In this document: positions 16,146-24,522 of the stretch, piece by piece
Layout: every line of letters begins with the position of its first letter
Numbering within the stretch: the first letter of the stretch is position 1
Assembly (NCBI RefSeq): GCF_022024115.1
Contig: NZ_CP091792.1
Coordinates: 2,852,001 to 2,916,000 of the forward strand
DNA length: 64,000 nt
Source: Prevotella communis
GTDB lineage: Bacteria; Bacteroidota; Bacteroidia; Bacteroidales; Bacteroidaceae
Direction of reading: 5' to 3'
Translations under genes and position numbers: made by a program
Notes under the pieces: generated by a model
Database searches by the model: none
Told to the model about the DNA's origin: nothing
The model's input: the letters and a program-made list of their open reading frames with translations, nothing else

Positions 16146-17222
16146 TTATCCTATTCTCAAAAGACGTGTATCCGTGGCAATGCAAATGTCATGTGCCAAA
16201 TCATTCAGGGAATGAAAACGCTCATAGTCAGAATCACCAGGCATCAGCTTAGGCGACAGAATCAACAGCTTACCTGTAGCACAAGCATAGAACCGTTCCT
16301 TTGATGGTTTCCAATAATCCGTGATCTGCTCTTTCTGCAATAATATAAGTGGCAGACGATCGTCCAATGCCGCATCAACAACACCCTGTTCGCCCTTTGA
16401 AATACCAGGCGTAACCAACACAGCCCCCTCTTCCGCCCGCTGCAGCAGCTGCGCTTTTGCTTCTGCATACTCAGGAGTCAGATGCGTCAGCCTGCCCTTC
16501 TTATCCTTACGATGGAAAAATACCTGAAGCCTTTCTGGGTTCTTCAGCAGGAAGAGATTACCAAAAGCAGCATATTCACGGTCATGTATCCACAGATGCA
16601 GGCAGCGTTGCATCAAGTTCGGATGCTCCTCCCTCAGCCTTGCCCTGAACGGATTCTCGTCCATATAGCGACAGATATTTCCAAGCATGCCATCGCCCAT
16701 AAGGATACGGTCATGATAACCATCCTCAAACAAGACAGGACGCTTGCCAGAGGGAGACGCCTCTGCCACAGTCATAGCAGACACACCATCCGCCATGACA
16801 GCCTCATCCTGCAACTTCCACCAAGCCCTGGTACATCCCGTCTTAAAGCCACGCACGATGCTACCCAGATGCTTTCCCTGAGGCAATTGCTCCTTCACAG
16901 CTAACAACAGGTGTACATGGTCAGGCATCAGCGCCACCTTACACACCTCCACCATGGGGTAAAACTGAGATATCTTTGACAGCTCCTCATGGATAATCTG
17001 GGAGCCAAGCCTGGAATACTCCAGATGAGGAAAATCCGCCGTTCCCCTTTTCCCCCTTGAATGTCCTACAATACAACCAAAGAGGCGCTGCCGCCCTGCC
17101 ACCACCATGGTTACCATGTATAACCCAGGACGACTATAGTCATGAAAAAAGGCACGACGGTGCCCATTGTGCTTTATTTCCGAAAGCACGATTCCTGCAG
17201 CAATCTTCTCCTCTTTTGTCAC
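16146..17222 (-). CDS. REP-associated-type Y1 (HUH) transposase with extra C-terminal Rossmann-like domain
   Basis: A 358-residue protein starting at GTG; an in-frame stop lies just upstream. Residues about 28-195 form a Y1 transposase domain with the HUH pair in MPDHVHLLL (H102, H104) and the probable nucleophile Y186 in ICRYMDENP. The lack of insertion-sequence ends and the single copy point to the RAYT group that mobilises REP hairpins. Residues about 215-358 are not part of that family core. AVLVTPGISKGEQGVVDAAL, then KPSKERFYACATGKLLILSP, resemble a DprA-like nucleotide-binding fold. The promoter is TTTG-N20-TACCTTTG at 17252-17283. Nearby hairpin repeats are possible substrates. Confidence 0.78.
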   Translation of the reverse strand: MTKEEKIAAGIVLSEIKHNGHRRAFFHDYSRPGLYMVTMVVAGRQRLFGCIVGHSRGKRGTADFPHLEYSRLGSQIIHEELSKISQFYPMVEVCKVALMPDHVHLLLAVKEQLPQGKHLGSIVRGFKTGCTRAWWKLQDEAVMADGVSAMTVAEASPSGKRPVLFEDGYHDRILMGDGMLGNICRYMDENPFRARLREEHPNLMQRCLHLWIHDREYAAFGNLFLLKNPERLQVFFHRKDKKGRLTHLTPEYAEAKAQLLQRAEEGAVLVTPGISKGEQGVVDAALDDRLPLILLQKEQITDYWKPSKERFYACATGKLLILSPKLMPGDSDYERFHSLNDLAHDICIATDTRLLRIG

Positions 17223-17251
17223 CTGTCTTAATGATTAAAGTATTTACAACG

Positions 17252-17283
17252 CAAAGGTACTACAAATTTACCAAACCATCAAA
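17252..17283 (-). promoter_or_regulatory. Promoter of the Y1 transposase gene
   Basis: Read leftward, TTTG at 17283-17280, a 20-base spacer and TACCTTTG at 17259-17252 give a full Bacteroidetes consensus about 30 bp upstream of the GTG start. Confidence 0.65.
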
Positions 17284-17316
17284 CAAACAAGCAAAAATCC
17301 GCCCTTTCTCCCCCTT

Positions 17317-17362
17317 ATCACCGTGGCCAGCGCTTTTCCTTCCCCCATCACCGTGGCCAGCG
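17317..17362. repeat. Two copies of ATCACCGTGGCCAGCG, period 30 bp
   Basis: Copies at 17317-17332 and 17347-17362 lie upstream of the transposase promoter. The second continues into CCAGCG-TTTCTC-CGCTGG, a 6-bp stem. The arrangement could be a REP-like or operator element for the transposase gene; its function is unknown. The rest of 17284-17396 shows no gene. Confidence 0.6.
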
Positions 17363-17396
17363 TTTCTCCGCTGGTTCATCAAAGACCAGTCCCCTT

Positions 17397-17990
17397 CTAT
17401 ACTTGTTTATCTTCTCTTATTACAAGTTCCCTTGGTATCTTAACATTCTTCAGTCTCTCATACCATATTTTAGAAGAACCAGCGAAATGCTTCTGGGTAT
17501 GTCCGCTGATAATGTAATAATTGGCGGTGTACAGGTCCATTATATTGAGGAAAATACTCTTGATGCGTGAACACTTCTCATTGATGGAGTTATTCAATGG
17601 ATCCACCAGCATGTCCACACTCTCCGCAATAGTCTGTTTGTCCATCAACTTTGCCGTGGCCATATAATATCCAAGAAGTTCATTGCGATATTCACAGAGT
17701 TTCTTGAACTCAATGCCCTCAGGATGATTCAGGAACAACAGATAGACGGCCTTGTGAACAGGCGTCATCTCCACCTCCTTATTGCCGTAGTCTACAAGGA
17801 TGATCCTGTAGTCTTTTGTGACAAGCAGTCGGCTTAAACGGCTCTTTGCTGCTTCGATGCGTAACTCCTCCAAGACAGACACACCAATAGCGCGCAACAA
17901 CAAATCGTTGCGTCCAGCAGCAACCAGTTCCCTTACCAACTGGGAAAGTTCTACAGCAATTTCCTCAGGTGTCCTATCCGTCATTGTCAT
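17397..17990 (-). CDS. Conserved hypothetical protein translationally coupled to ftsZ
   Basis: A 197-residue soluble protein. The ATG overlaps the ftsZ stop by one base (TAATG), so translation is probably coupled. The N-terminal 65 residues are helical. The part from VEMTPVHKAVYLLFLNHPEG to the end reads like a winged-helix-like module seen in Bacteroides hypothetical proteins, with an FKKLCEYRNELLGYY helix and a C-terminal VKIPRELV segment. I recognise no catalytic motif. A regulatory or DNA-binding role is conceivable but unproven. Confidence 0.6.
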   Translation of the reverse strand: MTMTDRTPEEIAVELSQLVRELVAAGRNDLLLRAIGVSVLEELRIEAAKSRLSRLLVTKDYRIILVDYGNKEVEMTPVHKAVYLLFLNHPEGIEFKKLCEYRNELLGYYMATAKLMDKQTIAESVDMLVDPLNNSINEKCSRIKSIFLNIMDLYTANYYIISGHTQKHFAGSSKIWYERLKNVKIPRELVIREDKQV

Positions 17991-19207
17991 TATTCATCAG
18001 CTTCTTGAGCGATACTCTTCATCCATTGCGTAAACTTCTCAAATGCAGTTGGCTTACGTATAGGCTTAGGCTCTTCCACGACAACAGAAGGCTCCGGTTC
18101 TGGTGCAGGCTCTACAACAAAATTCGGCTCTGGTGCAGGCTCGTGGACGGGCTTTACTATGGGCCTGTAAAGCAGTGGTATCAGACTCTCATAATAGGCA
18201 TCATCCTTTACTTCAACCTCATTGCCGACAACCTCTTCCATCCCGGTTGCCAAGATAGTAACCTTCGCATCTTCGCCTATGGAATTATCAGTCGAGATAC
18301 CCCAGATTACCTCAATCTTTGGATCCAGTTTATCGAAGAAATCATCAATCTCCTGCATCTCAGGCACCATGATAGGCGCTTCTTCACTAGAATAGATATT
18401 AAAGAGAATACGCTTAGCTTTCGTGATATCACTACCATACAAAAGCGGTGAATTCAGGGCGTTTTTGATAGCTCTCTCCACACGCCCTTCTCCGCTTGCC
18501 CTGCCCATCGCCATGATAGCACCTCCACCATCACGCATGGTCGTTTCCACATCGCGGAAGTCCAAGTCGATACCACCATTGCTGTTGACGGTTATCAATT
18601 CCGATATACCGATTACCGCTTCCTTCAGGATATTGTCAGCTCTGGCAAACGACTCTTTCACAGAGATAGGTGTGTCAGCATAGACATCACACAGGCGTTC
18701 ATTGTTGATAATCAGGAGTGCGTCAACGTTCTTTCGCATTTCGTCAACACCCTTCAGCGCACGGATAATCTTCTGAGTCTTCTCAAAGTAGAAAGGAATG
18801 GTTACGATGCCGATGGTAAGCATACCCATTCTTTTCGCCACACTGGCCACAACAGGTGCCGAGCCAGTACCTGTACCACCACCCATGCTTGCCGTGATGA
18901 AAACCATCTTAGTCCCATCGCTCAGCAGCTTCTCTATATCCTCAATATTCTTCTCCGCCTCCGAGCGCCCAACTTCGGGTTTGCCTCCAGCACCAAGTCC
19001 CTCTCCCAATAGAATCTTGACAGGAACAGGCGATGGAGCCAATGATTTACTATCCGTATTACAAACGGCAAACGTCACCCCAGGGATATGCTCGTCATTC
19101 ATGTTGCGCACAGCGTTGCAACCGCCTCCACCAACACCAATCACCTTGATGATGCCTTGCATCTTATCCTCTACAGGACCAAAATCTATTAATATATCAT
19201 CACCCAT
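17990..19207 (-). CDS. ftsZ: Cell division protein FtsZ (isolated copy)
   Basis: A 405-residue tubulin homologue. The GTP-binding loop [11 protein letters not shown] lies at 23-33, the tubulin signature [11 protein letters not shown] at 108-118, and the T7 loop is [10 protein letters not shown]. After the globular part (about residue 315) comes a Pro/Glu-rich linker ([19 protein letters not shown]) and a C-terminal helix ending [12 protein letters not shown]. The ATG at 19207 is preferred: the longer frame begins at a TTG inside the -7 box of a perfect promoter (19232-19263). No ftsA, ftsQ or mur genes adjoin, unlike the usual dcw cluster, so it may be the sole ftsZ relocated or a second paralogue. 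Confidence 0.85.
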   Translation of the reverse strand: MGDDILIDFGPVEDKMQGIIKVIGVGGGGCNAVRNMNDEHIPGVTFAVCNTDSKSLAPSPVPVKILLGEGLGAGGKPEVGRSEAEKNIEDIEKLLSDGTKMVFITASMGGGTGTGSAPVVASVAKRMGMLTIGIVTIPFYFEKTQKIIRALKGVDEMRKNVDALLIINNERLCDVYADTPISVKESFARADNILKEAVIGISELITVNSNGGIDLDFRDVETTMRDGGGAIMAMGRASGEGRVERAIKNALNSPLLYGSDITKAKRILFNIYSSEEAPIMVPEMQEIDDFFDKLDPKIEVIWGISTDNSIGEDAKVTILATGMEEVVGNEVEVKDDAYYESLIPLLYRPIVKPVHEPAPEPNFVVEPAPEPEPSVVVEEPKPIRKPTAFEKFTQWMKSIAQEADE

Positions 19208-19231
19208 AACCTCGTTTTCTTTATTTTCCTG

Positions 19232-19263
19232 CAAAGTTAAGCAATTATTATTTCATTTGCAAA
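19232..19263 (-). promoter_or_regulatory. Promoter of ftsZ
   Basis: Leftward TTTG (19263-19260), a 20-base spacer and TAACTTTG (19239-19232). The predicted transcript start near 19225 leaves a short leader before the ATG at 19207 and excludes the upstream TTG start. Confidence 0.7.
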
Positions 19264-19380
19264 TTATTGCAAGGCTTGCAACTTATCATTGAGTGCCTCA
19301 GATCCTCCCGTCAGTCAAATCGATAATCCATGTTTCTTTGATTCTGTCTATATAGGTACAAAAGTATTTTGGAATAAAGA

Positions 19381-19617
19381 TCTCAGCTATCAGCCACACT
19401 CTAGCCTCGCTCGTGAGTGCTCCACGGAGCAGCCTAGGAGCAGCCTAGGAGCAGAGTGATTGCTGCCTAAGAGCAGGCTAAAGCATTTTTTACTATCCTA
19501 TAGAAGACGGATTGCAAGTCAGTAATATCGTTTTTGCTTCTAGGTTAATCAGCCCTCAGACATCAGCCATCGGCCATCTTCCATCGGAGCGAGACACTCA
19601 CCCGTCCCCTCTGTACT
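19381..19617. repeat. 237-bp dispersed repeat, copy A
   Basis: The same 237 bp recurs at 25829-26065 with only scattered substitutions, and a rearranged version at 23339-23565. It contains CCTAGGAGCAG units, outer pairing TAGCCT/AGGCTA, and an invariant 36-bp end (19582-19617). That end lies 15 bp from the stop codon of the NCS2 permease gene, so the repeat sits at a gene 3' end. The remainder of 19264-19380 shows no gene. Confidence 0.85.
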
Positions 19618-19632
19618 CCCGGCCTACTACTG

Positions 19633-20931
19633 CTATACTAATTCTTCGGCATTCTCTGCCGTTGGGTGACGACGGTGTACCAAACGTTTCACCAATCCAC
19701 CCAGGAAAGCAAAAAGGATATAGGAAAAAAGACCGGCAATAATACCATCAGTGATACTTCCTGTGACAGGCATCAGCAAGATGGTGAGAAAAGCCGGCAA
19801 CATCTCTCTAGTATTGGTAAGCGAGATATGGCGCACAGAACCAAAGAGATAAAGACCTGCCATGACCATCACAGGCGCAGTGGCTGCAGCAGGGATCGAC
19901 AGGAATAGAGGAGCAAGAAACAGACTGGCGGTGAAACACAGCGCCACAACAAAGGCAGAAACACCGGTACGACCGCCCTCTGCAAATCCTGTGGCACTCT
20001 CTGCATAGGTCGTCACAGTGCTACATCCCAGACACGCCCCCGTCACCGTAGCGAGAGCATCACTAAGCATGATGGAACGCAGATGCGGAATACGACCATT
20101 CTTACGCATCAGTCCGGTGCATGCCATGATACCCACTATCGTTCCCAAACTATCAAAGACGTCAAAAAATAGCATGATAAGCACACAGACCCAAAGATCC
20201 GGTTGCAACAGGAATTCCGATGAAAACTGGCAGAAAAGTGGTGCTGGTGATACCGGCATCGAAAACACATCATCAGGAACCGTTGTCACTCCCATAGGAA
20301 TACCGATAAGTGTCACTGAGACGATGCCGAGCAGCAGACCGCCCTTAATTCGCAGAATGGCAAACAAACCCGTCAGGATGAGTCCTATAAGGAAGAGAAT
20401 GGCTGCTGGGGTGCTCAACGTCTCCAAATGATTGAATACAGTTCCGTCGGCCAGCATACCACTACTCTTGAAACCCAACATAGCAATGAAGAAACCGATG
20501 CCAGCAGCAATGGCATACTTCAGTGAAGATGGCACAAGCTCAAAAATGATCTGACGGAGGTTACCGATACAAAGCAGCACAAACAGTATTCCCTCAATCA
20601 GGACAGCCGTCAGGGCAAACTGCCAAGGATAGCCCAACGACAGACAGACCGTCTGAATAAAAAAGATGTTGAGCGTGAGACCTGGAGCCTGGCCAAAGGG
20701 ACGTTTGGCGAGAAAAGCCATGAGCAGCGTGCCCACGATAGTAGCCAGAATAGAAGCAGTGAACACGGTGTCAACGGGAAAGCCCAAAGCTCGGAGTGGT
20801 TCCATCATGGCAGGCAACAAAGCCAGGATATAAACCATGGTGGTAAAAGTGGTCAGACCAGAGACTATCTCTGTTTTAAGGCTATGGCGATGAACGGAGA
20901 AGCCCATCAATGCAAGGAATCTTTCTTTCAT
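19633..20931 (-). CDS. NCS2-family purine permease (AzgA/PbuG-like)
   Basis: A 432-residue inner-membrane protein with 12-14 hydrophobic segments. FFDVFDSLGTIVG near residue 258 and TYAESATGFAEGGRTG near residue 310 are the substrate-site motifs of the AzgA branch, which imports hypoxanthine, guanine or adenine by proton symport. Its ATG overlaps the stop of the preceding histidine kinase gene (ATGA), so the two are coupled. The gene ends directly before dispersed repeat copy A. The exact base transported is not determined. Confidence 0.85.
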   Translation of the reverse strand: MKERFLALMGFSVHRHSLKTEIVSGLTTFTTMVYILALLPAMMEPLRALGFPVDTVFTASILATIVGTLLMAFLAKRPFGQAPGLTLNIFFIQTVCLSLGYPWQFALTAVLIEGILFVLLCIGNLRQIIFELVPSSLKYAIAAGIGFFIAMLGFKSSGMLADGTVFNHLETLSTPAAILFLIGLILTGLFAILRIKGGLLLGIVSVTLIGIPMGVTTVPDDVFSMPVSPAPLFCQFSSEFLLQPDLWVCVLIMLFFDVFDSLGTIVGIMACTGLMRKNGRIPHLRSIMLSDALATVTGACLGCSTVTTYAESATGFAEGGRTGVSAFVVALCFTASLFLAPLFLSIPAAATAPVMVMAGLYLFGSVRHISLTNTREMLPAFLTILLMPVTGSITDGIIAGLFSYILFAFLGGLVKRLVHRRHPTAENAEELV

Positions 20932-21941
20932 ACGTCGAAATGGATGGGTATAATAAGATCGAATTTTGCCCCGCGAACATAACTTGTATCAAGGGTCAGA
21001 GTGCCATGGATGCGCTCGGCAATCATGCGTGCAATAGAGAGGCCAAGTCCTGTGCCAGGAACAAAACTATCGAGTTTTGAGAAACGCTCAAACACAAAAT
21101 CCCTCTTATCTGCAGGAATACCAGGACCAGTATCAACTACGGAAATACAAAGATGGTCATCGGAACTATTCAGACAAAGCGTGATACCGCCCTGGCTGGT
21201 AAATTTCACCGCATTGCTCAACAATTTCTGAAGAATGGTATTAATCATATGCGGATTGGTCCTGACAATCAAATCTTCATCCACCTTATTGTCAATATTA
21301 AACGTCAACGTGGCGGGAACCAGCGGACGAAAAGCATCAGCAGCAAATCCTACAATGGCAGTGGCAGGACAGTCCTCAAGAGGTGGAGTGGAACAATTGC
21401 TCTCCAAGTCGGAAATCAAGATTAAGTCGTCAAGGATGGTAGTAAGTTGTCGGGTATTCTCCTGAATGCGAGTACTGAGCTCAAGTCTCTCTTCCTGAGG
21501 GATGTCAATGCCAGGCGTAGCCAGCACCTGACTGAATCCACTGATAGCATTCAAAGGAGTACGAATCTCATGAGTCATGCTCTGCACAAAAGATGTCTTA
21601 ACATTCAGGGCCTGCTCAGCACGGTCGCGCTCCACGGCCAACTGCTTGTTCTGCGCCACCACGACATTGCGCTCGCGCTCCAGTTGCCTGTTCTTTATCG
21701 ACAACCTATGATTCCAGCGGTTGTTGATAACCAGAAAGACCAACATAGCGGTAATGGTCAGAATCATGGCTAATCCACCCGTTGTGAATCGCGAACGCTG
21801 TTGGAGCAACTCGTTTTGTGACCTCAGCTCATTGAGTATGCCAAGCGAATCAACTTGCACGGCATCAGCCCATACGGGCATCGAGATAAAAAGCAATGTC
21901 AGGGACAGAAAGACATAAGCCGACACCTTATAGAATCGCAT
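20928..21941 (-). CDS. Membrane sensor histidine kinase, orphan
   Basis: A 337-residue kinase with a signal peptide (1-26), a short periplasmic part, a membrane helix at about 54-72 and a coiled coil at 80-115. The phosphoacceptor H-box MTHEIRTPLNAI follows (H124), then an ATPase domain with N-box LLSNAVKF, DTGPGIP and GTGLGLSIA. The sensor part is tiny (about 25 residues), so the signal may come from a partner. No response regulator is adjacent; instead it is coupled to a purine permease. The kinase core resembles that of the TPR kinase at 53722-55806. The promoter is at 21971-22002. Confidence 0.85.
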   Translation of the reverse strand: MRFYKVSAYVFLSLTLLFISMPVWADAVQVDSLGILNELRSQNELLQQRSRFTTGGLAMILTITAMLVFLVINNRWNHRLSIKNRQLERERNVVVAQNKQLAVERDRAEQALNVKTSFVQSMTHEIRTPLNAISGFSQVLATPGIDIPQEERLELSTRIQENTRQLTTILDDLILISDLESNCSTPPLEDCPATAIVGFAADAFRPLVPATLTFNIDNKVDEDLIVRTNPHMINTILQKLLSNAVKFTSQGGITLCLNSSDDHLCISVVDTGPGIPADKRDFVFERFSKLDSFVPGTGLGLSIARMIAERIHGTLTLDTSYVRGAKFDLIIPIHFDV

Positions 21942-21970
21942 AACTCAAATGATTTTGCATTATTTGCTGG

Positions 21971-22002
21971 CAAAGATACGAAAAATCAAAACAAAAAACA
22001 AA
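21971..22002 (-). promoter_or_regulatory. Promoter of the kinase-permease operon
   Basis: Leftward TTTG (22002-21999), 20 bases, TATCTTTG (21978-21971): full Bacteroidetes consensus about 30 bp upstream of the kinase ATG. The rest of 22003-22219 holds no convincing gene. Confidence 0.7.
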
Positions 22003-22219
22003 GAAAAAAGACGTAAAAATAAGCACCGCACAGTAAATTATGCAAAATTTGATGCATTTTTATCAGTTATTCGGCCAAATATTGATATTTTTGTAAGTAT
22101 ATTCATCGATAAACTATCAAAACAATCACAGGAAGCAAACGACAAAAGCATATGAATGAAAAAAACATCACTACTCTGCAGGCAGCCTTTTCATCCCTAT
22201 CAATAAATTTCACTTAGAA

Positions 22220-22322
22220 TTATCATTAATAATCAGGAAAACTTAATTCTAATTATTAGGTTATTTTTTTTCATAGCAAAAATGGTTGAGGGATCCCCGT
22301 CGTGAGATGGGGATTTTTTTTG
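22220..22322 (+). repeat. 103-bp hairpin repeat, copy 2
   Basis: Exact copy of 16008-16110 in the same orientation. The outer stem is kept in the flanking base changes (ATAGCA facing TGTTAT, using one G-T pair), although those bases lie at and beyond the identical block. The box TTTCACTTAGAA directly precedes it at 22208-22219. It lies 28 bp beyond the 3' end of the HEPN gene and could act as a terminator in the plus direction. Confidence 0.8.
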
Positions 22323-22349
22323 TTATAGACGTTTTGGAATTCTTGGTTA

Positions 22350-22784
22350 TTATTGCGCTGATTGTTCTTGTTCTTTCAACCACAATTCTATCCAGTCTTT
22401 GATAGTCTGGATAAACAGTTTAGCATCTGGCATCAATTCGTCAACGGTTTCTATACTATGATTAAAGAAATCGTCATAATCACCAGTGGAACGCTTTGAA
22501 AACAGACGACTGAAATACCTTCCTAGTTCTGGAGTAAGGATACCTTCTTGAACAATAAACTTTCCCAGATTCATTCGTACGCCGTCATGTGACTTTACCT
22601 CAATACCATTAGCTATTAATATGGCTGTTGCAGCATAATAGCAAGCATAATATAACCTATTTACTGCAGTATTATAAAAGCCATTGGCTCGATGGGTCTC
22701 CACCTCTGCCAATGTATTTTCTGCACTTTCAATACGATAGCGTACAATACTTATTCTCTGCTCTTGGGTTAACGTTTTGTTCAT
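22350..22784 (-). CDS. HEPN domain protein of a HEPN-MNT pair
   Basis: A 144-residue helical protein. RANGFYNTAVNRLYYACYYAATAIL (about residues 32-56) is the conserved HEPN helix. SHDGVRMNLGKF and the RSTGDYDDFF segment near residue 97 complete the family pattern. HEPN proteins in such pairs are toxins, often RNases, or targets of adenylylation by the partner. The gene overlaps the upstream nucleotidyltransferase gene by 4 bp, the standard layout of HEPN-MNT toxin-antitoxin modules. Confidence 0.82.
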   Translation of the reverse strand: MNKTLTQEQRISIVRYRIESAENTLAEVETHRANGFYNTAVNRLYYACYYAATAILIANGIEVKSHDGVRMNLGKFIVQEGILTPELGRYFSRLFSKRSTGDYDDFFNHSIETVDELMPDAKLFIQTIKDWIELWLKEQEQSAQ

Positions 22785-23089
22785 AGAACCACTCCTTCGT
22801 TTTCCACGTTGATATAGAAAGGACTGACATTAGCGCCCCATTGGGATTTTGGTATAATTAGCGGATTGATAATAACGCCAGACTGCAATTCCAACTGATA
22901 AAGAGGTGCGAAAATGGCATCCTCATCTTTCCCTGTCACAGTTGGCTGATCTACCAAAATCAACAAATCTATATCTGAATCAGGACGAGCATCACCTCTG
23001 GCTTCACTACCGTAAAGCCTTGCTTCCATTTTGTAAGGAACGCTTTTCAGAGCCTCCTTTATGGAATTGGTGATTTCCGTTCGTCTCAT
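22781..23089 (-). CDS. MNT-type minimal nucleotidyltransferase, antitoxin partner
   Basis: A 102-residue protein with the polymerase-beta-type motif LYGSEARGDARPDSDIDLLIL (Gly-Ser, then the Asp-x-Asp metal ligands). The ATG at 23089 was chosen: 59 further in-frame codons upstream lie across a perfect promoter (23098-23129) and have no family similarity. By family it adenylylates or otherwise neutralises the HEPN toxin encoded 4 bp into its 3' end. Confidence 0.85.
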   Translation of the reverse strand: MRRTEITNSIKEALKSVPYKMEARLYGSEARGDARPDSDIDLLILVDQPTVTGKDEDAIFAPLYQLELQSGVIINPLIIPKSQWGANVSPFYINVENEGVVL

Positions 23090-23097
23090 ATCTGTTG

Positions 23098-23129
23098 CAA
23101 AGATAGAAAAAAAAACAATAGTCTCCAAA
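23098..23129 (-). promoter_or_regulatory. Promoter of the MNT-HEPN operon
   Basis: Leftward TTTG (23129-23126), 20-base spacer, TATCTTTG (23105-23098), 9 bp upstream of the ATG. This implies a very short leader. Confidence 0.7.
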
Positions 23130-23338
23130 TATTTCAATAAAAAATCCCATAATGACGACCCACTTATGCTATACGCAAGATCGAGTCCACACACCCTATG
23201 ACTATATATTTTATCGCTTTCTACACCAACTGGCATGGATAGCAAAATTCTCGCTATGCTCGCCAAGCGCCCTCTTACATCTTCCCTCTTACATCTCCCG
23301 CCATCAGCCCTCAGACATCAGACCTCTTCCCTCGCTTT

Positions 23339-23565
23339 AGCCATACTGCTGCCATAGTCTAGCCTTACTCTAGCCTTACCCTAGCCATACTGCTGCCATA
23401 CTCTAGCCTGCTTCATGAGTGCACCACGGAGCAGCCTAGGAGCAGAGTGATTGCTGCCTAGGAGCAGAGTGATTGCTGCCTAAGAGCAGGCTAAAGCATG
23501 GAATCAGGCCTCAAACATCAGACTTTTCTCATCGGAGCGAGACACTCACCCGTCCCCTCTGTACT
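23339..23565. repeat. Dispersed repeat, copy B (rearranged)
   Basis: Shares with copies A and C the CCTAGGAGCAG region and the invariant 36-bp end (23530-23565). It lacks the central about 65 bp, carries an extra 22-bp tandem unit, and has a TAGCC-rich stretch at 23339-23408. Its end overlaps the last codons of the ADP-ribosylglycohydrolase gene. The flanking 23130-23338 has no gene. Confidence 0.75.
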
Positions 23566-24459
23566 GTTTCTGCTAGCCATTATTCTCTTTAAGGTATCCA
23601 TCAATTTGTTATATAGGACACCTACCTTTATTATTCCTTGTTGTTTCTTTCCACAAGGATTCCTTTGGGCGATGAAGTCACAAAATCTATCCTTAATATC
23701 TCGCAAATCCTCAGTCAGATAGACATCACATTTTTCAGCAATGTCATCAGGTATAGGATACCTGCATGCAGCAATAGCACCTGCCATACAGCCGATAGTA
23801 TCAGAGTCACCACCAATAGAGATAGCCAGGCGTATCACTTCTTCAAAGGAATTACCTTCCAAGAAAGCAATAATCGCTTCAGGAACACTTCCCTGACAAG
23901 AAACATCAAAAGCGTAATTGGGACGGATCTCATCTATGGTCCTGCTAAGATTATACCCAAACGTCTGCTCCACATACTCTTTGATTTTCTGTTTCGATTG
24001 TCCTTCCTTGCAGAGATATACACTTGCGGCTATTGCCTGTGCCCCTTTTATACCTTCAGAATGGTTGTGACTGACAGAAGCCGTAATACTTGCTAACTCC
24101 AAGGCCTCATCCAGCGTTTTAGCATACAGACCTACAGGGCTGACACGCATGCCTGCACCATTACCCCAACTTTTATAGGGCTGGGGATTCTCCTGTCTTA
24201 GCCAACAACTAAAGTTGCCACCATATCCTGCTCTCGGATAGCGACGTCCAAGTTCCTGCATACATCTTATCAGATGCCGGGGACTATGTTCGGCATCTTC
24301 CATGAGCCATTTCGCTACAGCCAGCGTCATCACTGAGTCATCCGTAAACTTAGTCCATTTTGTAAACAACTCAAAGTCTGTTGACTTCGTGTTATAAAAC
24401 TCATATGGTGATCCTATGATGTCACCTGCTAACGCCCCTAACATTTTCACCTTTCCCAT
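23518..24459 (-). CDS. ADP-ribosylglycohydrolase family protein
   Basis: A 313-residue DraG-type hydrolase. GALAGDIIGSPYEF at the start, KFTDDSVMTLA (metal-binding T-D-D), HNHSEGIKGA and SIGGDSDTIGCMAGAI (second D-S-D site) are all present, so both Mg ions can be held. It would remove ADP-ribose from proteins, nucleic acids or small molecules. The ATG at 24459 is favoured over 24522 because a TATATTTG -7 box lies between them. The C-terminal 15 or so residues (STEGTGECLAPMRKV) are encoded by dispersed repeat B, so the original tail was replaced. Confidence 0.83.
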   Translation of the reverse strand: MGKVKMLGALAGDIIGSPYEFYNTKSTDFELFTKWTKFTDDSVMTLAVAKWLMEDAEHSPRHLIRCMQELGRRYPRAGYGGNFSCWLRQENPQPYKSWGNGAGMRVSPVGLYAKTLDEALELASITASVSHNHSEGIKGAQAIAASVYLCKEGQSKQKIKEYVEQTFGYNLSRTIDEIRPNYAFDVSCQGSVPEAIIAFLEGNSFEEVIRLAISIGGDSDTIGCMAGAIAACRYPIPDDIAEKCDVYLTEDLRDIKDRFCDFIAQRNPCGKKQQGIIKVGVLYNKLMDTLKRIMASRNSTEGTGECLAPMRKV

Positions 24460-24522
24460 AGATACTTTTCTTTTATTTTGCAAATATACGAAATAATTCT
24501 CAAACTTGTTCCTTACACTCAT

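Noticed and set aside
21949..22155. 68-codon plus-strand frame upstream of the kinase gene
   Set aside because: Lysine-rich AT sequence over the leftward promoter; no supporting signals.
23090..23266. N-terminal extension of the MNT protein
   Set aside because: It spans a perfect consensus promoter; the family start MRRTEITNSIKEAL fits at 23089.
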